From Parasponia andersonii (taxonomy: Eukaryota; Streptophyta; Magnoliopsida; Rosales; Cannabaceae), in contig JXTB01000637.1 of the NCBI GenBank assembly GCA_002914805.1, positions 95,971-159,970 on the forward strand: a stretch of DNA of 64,000 bases. The letters are read 5' to 3'. This document shows, one piece after another, positions 48,021-59,477 of the stretch (position 1 is its first letter; every line of letters starts with the position of its first letter). The translations under genes and the position numbers were made by a program. The notes under the pieces were generated by a model, which worked only from the letters and a program-made list of their open reading frames with translations, did not search any database and was not told the origin of the DNA.

Positions 48021-50100
48021 ATCTGGGCTTGTCGTATTCTTATACCCAAATTTGCTCGAACTGCAACTCGAATTGCAGATTTCAGTTTTTTAAACTCCAA
48101 AAAACTCCGGAAATATTTTTTTTTATTCATATACTTTAATTTCAAATATAAAGAACTATTAAATCTATATATAATAAAACAAACCAAAATAAAATTATGG
48201 GTTTGATTCTCACTTGATATAAATAAAAGATAAAATAAACTTTTAAGAATAAGCTATGTGCCAGAGAAATGTGGAAGATTGGCCAAGCCTACCATTGGCG
48301 AGCAATTTCTTGAATGGTGAAAGAGGGATTAACGAAGAGGGAAGAAGGAAAGAAAAGGAAAAAAAGAAAGAAAAAAGAAAAAAAGAAAAGAAAAATAATT
48401 GTCTTAAGCCGAAGTGCATTTTTGTCCGCACATTGAAATTAATAGTTAAAAGGCCTACTCATCAAATACTTTAAAAAAGTTAGGCCTTTGTACAAATATC
48501 TAGTTCTAAATAGACTACTTTGCAAATTACCCCTTTAATATATGAAAAGTAAGTTTTTACAAGAGAACATTGCATACTTGGTCCATGAGCCAGCAATCGA
48601 TTTGTTAGTCTAGGAGAAGATTTACAAGAGTATATATAATAATAATAATGCAAGTGTTTGTAATGAAACTAAGCTACTAGAAATTGTATTGATAGAAAAA
48701 TTGTAAATTATTTTAGGAATAATGTTGAGTATCTCATTTTATATCTTACCTTTTAGTACCGCATGATGTGGCATCTAACTATTACAGAAACTAGTTTCTT
48801 CATTACTCTTAGAATGACATGATAGATCTAACATGTCGCTCATAAAATGATGTGGAAACGAGTGATGTTGTAGGACCACACCATACCAGGTTACTTATAA
48901 ACTGATGTAGTAAGTGGGCCAATTATTTTGCTCCTAGTAAAAGTAACATGGTTGGCACTAATAACTGACATCACTTTTAAATGCCGCATCACTTTTGGAG
49001 CGACATGGTAGCCGTCCATGTCATGTCGTTTCTCTAGATAGTGACATGGTGGGGTGCTGACTAATCAGTATAGTAGAGCTGTATCTTGGGTTCGCTTATA
49101 ATAATGGGCCTACCACATTACATTTCTGATAAGCGATATAACAGATGACACCATAAGGCATCCTTGGAATTCATTACAAAGCAGGAAAAAAAATTAAAAT
49201 AAATATATGCAAATACAAATTCCAAATCCAGCAAACAAATTCTAATATTAAGCATTCATAATACCATTTTCCACTAAGATGAAAAATAAAGACCTAAAAT
49301 TAACTCCTAAACTAATACTTACACATAGCCACTTACTTAGACTTAGAAGTTACAATACCCAACTACATATATGACAAGTCTAAATGCAATGAATACAGAA
49401 TAGGATGCACCATCATGATGTATAGTCCATAAGTTCATGAGTCTTTTCTTCCTAGACTTTGTTATCTCATCCATTGTACATATTTCTTTGCTCCACGATA
49501 CTATAAATTTAAATACATGCATGCATTAGTTAAAAATTAGTTATTGATAATTTTAAACTTTCAATAAAGATGTACGTGTTAAGTTAGAAGGCTATACCAT
49601 ATAGTAGTAATATACTCATGTAGATTCTTATCCATAACCATTTCTCTCATCATTTGCAAAATTTAGAAACTATACTCTCATTATTCAGTTGATGTAGGTA
49701 CTACAATTCTAACATAAAATTTCTTGAATTAATTGAATTATAAATTCAATAAATCTATAAAGAAATTAAATTTAGTATGAAAAAGTAATAAATTAGTGTA
49801 AACTCTAAATTATGCCTTAATTGAAAGCCAATCAGGGCTAGTTTTTTTATCTTGTTTTTCATTAAGTAACCAAAACACACTTTAAAATAAAAGAATGTCC
49901 AAAAAGTATAAAAATTTATATTTAACACATTGATTACTATAAAAAAAAGAGGCTATTTATCACACTTGCACTTTCATGAGTTTTACCGCATCTTGTTGGG
50001 GAGAATGTCCAAGTGGATCAAAAAAATATATCATTTTATTAAACAAGTATATCACAAGTAATATCCAATGATTTATATAATATGATTTAGACATATATAT
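48021..50100. other. Gene-free region
   Basis: No gene recognised. A polypurine run lies at about 48338-48396. At about 48720-49160 related GACATG/GATGTGG/GTCATG words recur on both strands in a less AT-rich stretch, which looks like transposon-derived DNA of unknown type. The rest is AT-rich. Confidence 0.45.
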
Positions 50101-50117
50101 ATATATATATATATATT

Positions 50118-50461
50118 AAGATTTCGGTGTTCTACAATTTAAACCTGAAAGTTTAGACTATGTAAAATAATACCCTGAAATTAAGAAAATCTGAAAATTA
50201 ATACTCTTCGTTGACTTTTTGAATAATTTTAACTAATAAAATATAATAATATTCTCAAAATTAAGATAAATAATATGGATTAATCTAATTTTAATAGAGG
50301 ATATTATTGTTTTTTCGTTCCTAAAATTAGTCAAAAAATATATTCAGAGTATTAATTTTCAAAAATTTTTAATCTCAGAGCATTATTTTACAAAGTTTTA
50401 ACTTCAAAATTTAAATTGCAGACCACCCAAACTTTAGGGTATTTTTTTTTGCAAATATCCC
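50118..50461. mobile_element. MITE with ~75-bp terminal inverted repeats
   Basis: CTACAATTTAAACCTGAAAG and the following bases to GAAAATTAATACTC (about 50133-50206) match the reverse complement of about 50346-50422 over some 75 bp. The right end runs on to GGGATATTTGC (read in reverse) at 50461; the outer left arm is shorter. AT dinucleotide runs flank both sides. It may be of Mutator type by its long TIRs, but this is uncertain. Confidence 0.6.
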
Positions 50462-50471
50462 ATATATATAT

Positions 50472-53032
50472 TGTAAAAACCAAAACTTTTCAGGGGTATT
50501 CTAGTTATTTTAGAAAAATTGATAAAAAATATATAAATATATAATATTTTAATTAAGTGATGAGACCGACTTTTGATTTTTAAATACACAATTTTCCCTT
50601 AATTTCCTCTCTTGCCCGAAACACACATTCTCTCTCTTTCATTTTCTTTTTCCTTTTCCTTTTCATTTTCTTTTTCTCCTTCTTCTGTCTTCGTCCTCCT
50701 TCTTCTTTTTCTTCTTCTTCATAAATTTTAGCAAAACCAGCCACCACTATAAATGGCAAGTCGAAGCTTCTCCTCTCATGACCGGTGTCGACCTTTTCTA
50801 GTAAATTAGCTCTACTAAGCTGATTTCTAAGTTTATTTGGGTATTTTATAAATTAATTTGTAGCATAAATACAATTATTTTTATGAAGTTGTTCTTATGG
50901 CCGTAAAAATTATATGAGGTGAAAAAGAAGGTTGAATTATAAATAAATATGGTACTGTTGTGTTAAAATAATATCCGATTAGAGAAAAATCTTAAATTGA
51001 AAAATATGATATTTTTCAAAACTGAATAGTATAGGATTGAAGTCTGTTACTATTCAAAGTGGGCTTTCGACTGAGCTTAGAAAACTGACATTTTCTAAAA
51101 TATTTATACGAAAATGGCATTTTTACAAATGATTAGCGAAGTTGATATTTTTTTTAAATATTTTCGAAAGTGATATTTTTCTGAATAATTATGTGACTGA
51201 TATTTTTTGAAATTTTTCAGAAAAGTGATATTTATTTAGATGAATAGCAAATATGATATTTTTCTAAATACTTTGAAAAAAGGAAAAATTTTCAAATTAA
51301 TTCTGAAAAAAGATATTTTTGTAATTCTCAGATTTAGAGCCTGTTCAACACTCGGAATCTCAAAATTTATTTTTGATTTCAAATTTGGATTTGATAAGGT
51401 TGAGAAACGAATTTTGATATTTAATATCACTATGTTTTGAAATAGCACAAATTCCAAGAATCGTGAATAGTTTCATTTTAGGTGTAGTAGGCTCGAGTTT
51501 GATCCGAGCCTAAATCGGTCAAACTATATATCTAACTTAGCATTTTTTGGTGCTCTGAATTTAGTGATAAAGTCCGTTTCACGATTTGAAACTCTAATTG
51601 AAAATTGAGTTTTCAAACCTATCGATTAAAGGTTCGAAAACGATGCCCGACCTTCCAAATGATATCCAAATGATGCCAAACTTTCTCCATAGCTCCGTGG
51701 CACTATTTGGACGCCCAGTTGAGTTAGAGGTTCAATTACCTAGTTTTGTAAATGATTTAATTTAAAATTTACCTTATGACTATTTTGCAAAAAATCGTGA
51801 ATTAAATAATATTTTAATGAACTGTTGGAAAATCTTCGATTATACTGGAGTTGGACTGTGACTTTCATACATATTTATGAAATCATGATATTAGGTGATT
51901 TAGCGAATTTTCTACCTAAAGTACAGTAAATTCCAGAATAATATCAAGCGGAGTTTTAAAACATTGTTTGGTTATATTCTGCATGGTTTTTATGTATATC
52001 TTGTTACATGTTGTACATACCATAAGATCACACATGAGATACATCTTAGGCATCGCGGTATTGTAGTAGATGAACTAGTACACCCACCTTTGGCGAGAGC
52101 TCATAAACCCATGCGAGGTTTTTTTTTCTGATTATTCTCATTCAGTAGGTGTAGGCATTCAGTTGTCCCTCTCGTTTAGTAAGCTAAACATATGGGTGTC
52201 CCTACGATGTTCTAGGATAGTTATCAGACATAGAGTACTTAGTACACGCAGTACGAGTCACTCTAGTTTGTGATGAGAATGTGTGAACTCGTGGGATGGG
52301 TTGATTTATGATATGTATAAATATATATTTCTGGTTTCGGTTTTAAATATGTGATTACTTTGAATATTAATTATTTTATACCTGATTTATAAATAGATTT
52401 TGGAAGAGGTATTAACCATACAGGTTTGATAAAATTGCAACAATTCAAAAAAAAAAAGTAATTGAATTTCTAATGCATGCTCACCCCCTACTTCCTCCCC
52501 TTTTCAGGTGTCGATTTATTTTATGGTATTTATTTTGGTGTCCTAGCAAATATGCTTGGTATATGCTTGCAGTTCTAATCCCCTTTATTGGTTGGTTTGT
52601 ACTTTGCATTATTTCCTATTTTCTAAGTCAAAATTTATTTAGTTAATAGTAATATATTTACTGAGCAGATGTATGAGGATGATTTTTATTATTAAATCGA
52701 GTATTTGGAAAATAAAGTGATTTTAGGTAAACTATTTGTATATTGGGCCCAGAGTTTTAAATTGAACTGTTTTCATTAAACTTCATGAAATAACACAAGT
52801 TTTTAAACTAGTTAATTAGGATTTTCGTTAAACTTAAAATGAAGAATTTCTTAGAAATTTTAAAATTGATAGATAACATGATTATTAAGTTTGTCTAATC
52901 TTATAATTTATTTATTTTTGAGGACCAAACTTTAAATTTCGAGTATTTAAAATTTTCTAAAATTTTAAAAACTATTGTTTATTACTATTTTCACTTAAAA
53001 TTACTAAAAATTACGGTCTTAAATTTTTGATC

Positions 53033-53038
<6 letters not shown>
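50472..53038 (+). mobile_element. Solo LTR, family S, copy 3
   Basis: About 2567 bp, begins TGTAAAAACC, and ends near TCCTGATA where copy 2 has TCGTAACA. It is homologous through its length to the two other solo LTRs; blocks such as TAGCATTTTTTGGTGCTCTG, GAGTACTTAGTACACGCAGT and GAGCAGATGTATGAGGATGA are shared. TATAT on both sides fits a 5-bp duplication, but the target is a TA run, so this is weak. A pyrimidine-rich tract lies at about 50626-50724. Confidence 0.75.
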
Positions 53039-53074
<36 letters not shown>

Positions 53075-53084
53075 TATATATCAA
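53037..53084 (+). repeat. (TA)n microsatellite
   Basis: About 20 TA units with one AA break, directly right of the solo LTR. Confidence 0.9.
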
Positions 53085-54520
53085 AATAGCTACAAATAAT
53101 CTTACCCGTGGTGTATGGTGCTCACAAAAGTGTGTCGCTAATATCTAAAGTCAAGCGATTCATAATTGATCTTGCATGACTCTTGTTAGAATTCTCAGCA
53201 AAGGTCGATATAAGGGATGGCTCAATGAATGCTATGAAATATAGACGCTCGTTTACTACAAACTTATCATATCATATGATACTCTAATAATATCAGTACA
53301 ATACATTAAATACGAAATATTAAGAAATCAATCAAATAGATAACAAGAGTAAATACATAAAATTTACTTGATATAAAATGTGTGTAATTATAGTGTAATT
53401 AAATTGATAAGCCATTTTTTCTAAATTTTTATTTATACCAATATTATTAACTTTTTTCTTCATAACAATAGTAAATTTATTACTGCTATTTATTAATTTA
53501 TTAGCCATATAATTAATTAATTTACATTTGATAAATTACATAGTTAAACATTTTTAGCATTGAGCCTGGGCACTGTAATTAACAAAAAAGTACATGAAAG
53601 ATGTTTTTCTCCTCGTATTTCCAATCTGTCGACCACTGGTCTAATGTCTAGAACCCGGTTCTGTTTTGGGGCAGATCCCGCTTTTTTCTCCTAGGTGTGT
53701 GAAGCTGGGGGCGTTGTCTGCGTACAAGGTATGGTAAATTTTCTGGAGAAGAGTATTGCAGGAAATAAATATATTAAGCGGCCAATTTTTCTATAAATTT
53801 AATTAAATATATTTAACTAAACTGACATCGATTTCAGGCTTCCCATTAATTTTGGGCTAAAGCAGTGTTCTGAGCCACCATATCTTCCACTTTATTGTGT
53901 AAGGACTAATTTAACTTCGTTTAAGGCTGATATCTACTAAATTAATAAAGCAATTTCGCCAAAAAGAAAAGCAGCGAAATGCATCTGACCGAGAAATGAT
54001 TACATGCGTGGTCAACTAATATGTTTATGATCACCAAAAAAATAAAAAATAAAAATAAAAAGGTGAGGATGAAAACTGAAGAGCCAACGTAACTCTTCAT
54101 TTCCCCAAATTAATTTACTCGTTTTCCCTCATCCTTTTTTTAGCCATCAAAAACTTGCACTTCGTCAGGGAAAAAAAAACGTAACTACGTAGTAGAAATC
54201 TATTTCTTTGTTTAAAATATTTCAACTTAGATACAAAGTGGTTATCTTATTAAATAGTTTCCTGATTAATTTTCAACGTATGGAAACAAAGGTCACGACT
54301 CACGAGATTGAAACATGTGCATGCCATTAAGCGGAATAAAAAAAAACAAAAAAAAACATGTACATGCATGCGACGGCCGGCCATAATTAATTTTCTTCAG
54401 ACGCTCTACTTCTCGTAATTGTGAGATTTGGTTAACTAATCAAAAGTGTTAACCATATTCTTATATAGTCCTAGTAGTAATTATGAAACTTATTGGTTTC
54501 GTCACATATAGTACTCCGCA
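53085..54520. other. Intergenic and upstream region of GT14 copy 4
   Basis: No gene is seen in 53085-53860. From about 53880 on it aligns with the region upstream of copy 2: CCGAGAAATGATTACATGC, then GTGAGGATGAAAACTGAAGA and ACTCTTCATTTCC at about 54063-54105. The proximal W-box block of copies 1-3 is not clearly kept. Confidence 0.55.
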
Positions 54521-56124
54521 ATGGGAAATGAAAAGCAACAAAACAAACCTCCAGTACTATTAGCCAAAAGACTCAGCAACGTTGCTTCCCGTTGTCAGTT
54601 TGGTTATGTCCTCAATTTCATTTCTTTTCTCATCGGTTTATCCCTTGGAATCACAACCACGATAAGCTTCAAGAGCTTCGACAGCTCCATGTCACAAATT
54701 TGTTCATTTTTCAATTCATCATCATCAAACATGTCACTTTTACTATTGCCCCCATTACCACAGCAACAATCACCGTCACCGGCGCCGCCACCACCAGTCT
54801 TGAGCGACCGAGGTGTGGAGGCCAAACTTATCCATAACATGGATGATGCCGAGTTGTTCTGGCGGGCTTCATTTGTTCCAAGGATTACAGAATCTCCGTA
54901 CAAGCCAGTGCCTAAAGTGGCCTTCATGTTCTTGACAAAAGGAGAGTTGCCTTTAGCGTCCATTTGGGAACTCTTCTTCAAAGGTCATGAAGAGCTTTAT
55001 AGTATTTATGTTCACCCAGATCCCTCCTCCGTTGACTCAACTCCTCAGGATTCCGTATTCTACGGAAGAAGAATTCCAAGCAAGGTAATTACTTTTTATT
55101 TTTCTAGACATATATACTTAACATTCTCCTCGTTTATCATTCGACGCTTTGGATATGGTCCCATTCGGAAACTTGTTTGTTACACGTTTTTGCTAGTATT
55201 GAATATATTTTTCACAATCCATATTAGATAAATATGTTTTGAATTGGCAAAAGCATGTAAAGGGACCGGACTAGATGGAGCCCTCATCTGGCATGAGTAA
55301 TATATCTATATATTTTGTAGTGGAAGATTAAAACTCACGCATAATTAATAAATATTGAAATGACAATTCAAGCATGCTATTGCGGCGTCACTTGACAATG
55401 TTAGGACGCAATTTATATTGTTAATTTCATTTTGTTTTGTTTTTGTTTTTGGTTTGTTTAACAGCCAGTGCATTGGGGAAAAGTAACAATGATAGACGCA
55501 GAAAGACGACTTTTGGCTAGTGCTCTCTTAGACTTGTCGAACGAGAGATTCGTCTTACTATCTGAGTCGTGTATTCCTCTCTTTAGCTTCGCCACAACGT
55601 ACAACTACCTCATCAAAGCTGAAAAGAACTTCGTGAGTTTGTACGATGACCCCGGAAAGGACGGTCGGGGCAGATACTCTCCCCAAATGTCTCCTGAAAT
55701 ATCCTTATCCAATTGGAGAAAAGGCTGGCAATGGTTTGCCGCTGACCGAAACCTTGCCGTTGAGATCATAACCGATTTTAAGTACTATCCGATATTTGAA
55801 AAATATTGTGAACCTCCTTGTTATGCAGACGAACACTATATCCCGACCCTTATAAATATTCGTTTCCCAGAAGTGAACTCGAATCGCAGCGTTACTTGGG
55901 TTGATTGGTCCGAAGTAGGCGCGGCGCACCCAGGAACGTTCGGAGAGAAAGACGTTTCGACCGATTTTTTAGATAAGATAAGATTTGGTACCAACTGTAC
56001 GTATAACGGTGGTAATGTTACAACTTCCTTGTGCTTTTTGTTCGCTAGGAAGTTTTTGCTCGAAACTTTGCAACCAATGTTGCGGATTGCACCATGGTCG
56101 CTGAATGTTACTGCTTTCGCATAA
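54521..56124 (+). CDS. GT14-like glycosyltransferase (DUF266, BC10-like), copy 4
   Basis: Exons are 54521-55084 and 55465-56124 (phase 0, 380-bp intron, donor AAG/GTAATT, acceptor AACAG), giving 407 residues. The start ATGGGAAATGAAAAG matches that of copy 2. The signal anchor is at about residues 30-50, followed by a Ser-rich segment and a short Pro-rich stem. The Branch domain starts at [11 protein letters not shown]; exon 2 keeps [20 protein letters not shown] (one Ser replaced by Trp relative to the paralogues), [12 protein letters not shown] (DEHY at 310-313), WVDWSEVG and CFLFARKF. No stop or frameshift is seen, so it is likely functional. As a family it should be a Golgi type II membrane transferase; the substrate is unknown. 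Confidence 0.9.
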
Positions 56125-57427
56125 AACAGTCAGTTATTTTATTTTTATTTTGTCTTCTTTTCTTTGTCTTTTCTTATTAATAAATTATAACAAAAATAAT
56201 AAGTTTTACAATAACGACAACTCCTACTGTTTTTTCTTCCTTTTTCCTCTTACACATACAAGGATTTTATTCACACTTTTGGTTTTGAATGCCCCTTTTA
56301 TTTGGTCTTTTTAAGTTCTCGGTTTAATCTTATTCTCATAAGTTAGCTGGAGCGCATTGCTTATTGCTTAGTTTTATATAATTAAACACAAGGCATAGGC
56401 ATTTCGGAGGCCAGTCATTTTCCATCATTAATGATTAAATAAGGTAGCTCTTTATATTTGTCACATCAAGAGACAAAACAAACTCATTCTCTTTATTTAA
56501 TTCCTGACAATTAGCTAAAAGTGGATCTCGGAGGAGTTTGCGAATCTCGATCTGGAGCTTATTTTTACTGTAGGCAACGACTTTACCTTGGAAGGGTAAT
56601 TTGGACCTTTCCTTACCAAAAAATAGATAATTGGGGGATAATATTCGTACCACATTATTTCCCCTTAATTTTAAATCCTTCTTTCTTAGTTTATAGTTTT
56701 CCTCACAACTCCATTTGAGTGTTTGCAGTAGAAAAGAAAAAACAAAAAAAAATAAAACATCAACTCATCCCATTCCTGGTCTTGATCCTTGTTTCCCGTA
56801 CTCTTTTTTCTTAAAAGATTTGGATCATTTCTTTCAAGACCTGGACTTTCACTCTTGCACCAGCCGTGGCACTTTGTAGGGAGTTGTCCCGTTGTATTCT
56901 ATATTTGATCAGCAAGTATTGCAACGCAGAAATCATCCATGAGACCAGAATTTTTATGTTCCCGTCTAACATGAGTAATGGTTGTGTGCTTGAATGAGCA
57001 TAATGTGGAGATGCATTATTATAAATTGTTAGATCCAATCTAATAATTAAAAACTAGTAAAAGACCATGGAGCCTATCATTTTATTTGAAGATAAGGTGT
57101 CTCTAAGTCAAGGTAGGATGCCGAAATTGACAACTGAATAATTTTAATGGGGTGTAGAAGGAAGAGGCATATTTTAGGAATAACAAGAGGTAATTGTACT
57201 AAAATTATAAATATTCAAATTTTTTAAACGAGGTTAGTTTATATTAGGAGTATCATATGCAATAAGCGGATACAAATATAAACCCATAGTCTAAGAAATA
57301 GAAAAAAAAAAATTTTAAATAAAAATAAAAGAAAGAGTCAGTGTATTCGATGATTGAAATCTAGGAGGCCGTAAAACCCTGTCCATTCATCTGATTGCCC
57401 AATAAATCATGACACGTCATTTAAAAG
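56125..57427. other. Intergenic after GT14 copy 4
   Basis: The copy 4 3' UTR and unrecognised DNA. The small frames at 56435-56718 and 56811-57038 show no known protein. AAAAG at 57423-57427 matches the base run after the right LTR of the next element and may be a target duplication. Confidence 0.5.
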
Positions 57428-57876
57428 TTTTGTGTAGGTTTTTAAAAAAATAATTATATATATTAAACTAAAGTGAGACTAATTAAACGATCTAATTACA
57501 AACAACTCAGAAAATTACTAATTAAGTATGGATTGTGTAATGTGTAGTTACTCAATGCTAAACTAATAAGGATTTATGGAGTATTTATTGATTATGAGTA
57601 TATAAAGACAATAGAATGTGCACTCTTCTCCTCTGTCTCTATTAACAAAGAGAGATCTCATTGTGCATGCATAGAGTATTCTGACTGTGAAAGACCTTCT
57701 ATCACCAGGTTCTAAATAATTAATCGCTTCCGCTTACGTAATCATATCTTTTGTTGTCAAATACTATGGATCTAAGTTAGTCACGAGTTTTTTCTCAACA
57801 AATATTTTCCTGATAATTTGGTATAATAGATTTTAAGATTGTATTTAGTTTAATAATCCATTAAATATATCCAACG
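57428..57876 (+). repeat. 5' LTR of decayed copia
   Basis: It pairs with 63317-63850 from the AATTATATATATTA block on; shared parts include GAAAATTACTAATTAAGTATG and GACCTTCTAT. It lacks about 85 bp of the 3' LTR and ends CCAACG instead of CCAACA. Confidence 0.75.
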
Positions 57877-59477
57877 AGTGGTACCAGAGTAGGTTATCTT
57901 ATTAAATTACTGAAGATAATCATTCATATCTCTATTTTTCAATATCTTTACTTATTTGTATTCTAGTGTTTAGATAATATATATATGAATGATGAATTTT
58001 TCATGATTTTGTTGAGATATTGAGTGTTTAAGGGTTGAATTCTGAGTTTTGGGTCATAAACCTTGCATATAAGAGCAAAAACTTGCATTAGGTTTAAGTT
58101 ATCCAATTTTAAAATCAGGTAATTAATACTAAAGTCAAAACTTGGTATTGCAATGCCATATTGGTGGTGCGATGGCGTCAAAACCATAATAGAATGGTGA
58201 TGCTGTACCACCCTATAGATCAAGTGGCACCGCGGCACCACACCAATGGCGCCGTAGTACCACTATACAGTAGCGATGGCGCCACAGCCTTGGAAAGAAA
58301 ATTTTTTTAGGTCAAATTTTTGACCTAATTAAGGCATATGGTCTTAGTTTTAGGTAGAATTAAGTCACTGTTTTTACTCAATTCAAGAAGTTCCAACTTG
58401 AAACTTAACCGATCCGTTTTATTTTCTCAATCTAGCTTCAGTATAACCTACACTTTGTCTGTTGAAAACTCTATTTGGCTTTAAGAGTTGATAAATGTAT
58501 TTAAAACTCAGTCAGTCATCCATTAATGTTAGTGTATTAAAATTTTCAGTTTAATATTTTTGATACATAGGTTATTTTTTTCTTTAAACTATATGTTTTA
58601 ATATTTTTAAATAGATAAGTTGAAATAACATGTTGCCAAAGTTATCTCTATTGTGTAAATTTATTTATTTTTAAATATTTAAATGATAGTGTTTTTATTA
58701 TTCATGTAAATAATTACCGACCAAAAGGAAGGTGATTATTTGGGTGAATAATGAGCACACCTATGATAATAGATATGTGATGGTTATTAAGTTTCCATGT
58801 AGACAGCAAATCAGCCCAAAAGAAAATATTCTATCTGATAGGATTTACTATCAATATTGGATTATTGCACTGAAGAGTACCTATTACAAATTGATAAGTC
58901 AACTCAAAAGAAGGCTTCTTGATGTTGTTCTGGGTATATTATTGTGAATGTGCACCTTATATGTTTATTTAATGTATGCCATACTAGTATATCTTATTAT
59001 TTTGTATACTTAGTTTATGACATGTTTTTAATGTGAGCTGTTATTTTTTGCTTTTTCTTTTTCTCTGTGTAGTTTTTGTTTAATATATATCTACCAATAT
59101 TAAGTCTAATATTTGTGTTTAATTGCACAAACCTTAAGGAATGGAATGGGCATAATGTGCTAAGTTGCATTGGTCTTGACTTTGTGCTCCAGACAGAACA
59201 TCATACTGCTTTTACAGTTTAAAGTTCTTCAGTTGATAAAGAAGGATATTGAGCAGTAAATACATTCTAATTGCGTAAGACTTACGATCATGCAACACTC
59301 CATTATAGAAACTATTAAGGGCACTATACTTGAGAAGATAAACGCTAAGTTGTCCCTTAAAACAATTATGGATTGTTTTTTTGAAAGCAAAAAGGTCGAA
59401 ATGAGTACCATTTTTTTTAAAAGAAAATCATTTTAATTCAGTATAAGGATTAAGGAAACATAAGGGAGTACATTATA

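Noticed and set aside
48256-48474. 72-codon Lys/Glu-rich frame
   Set aside because: It is a translation of a polypurine tract; the opposite strand gives an equally open Phe/Ser-rich frame.
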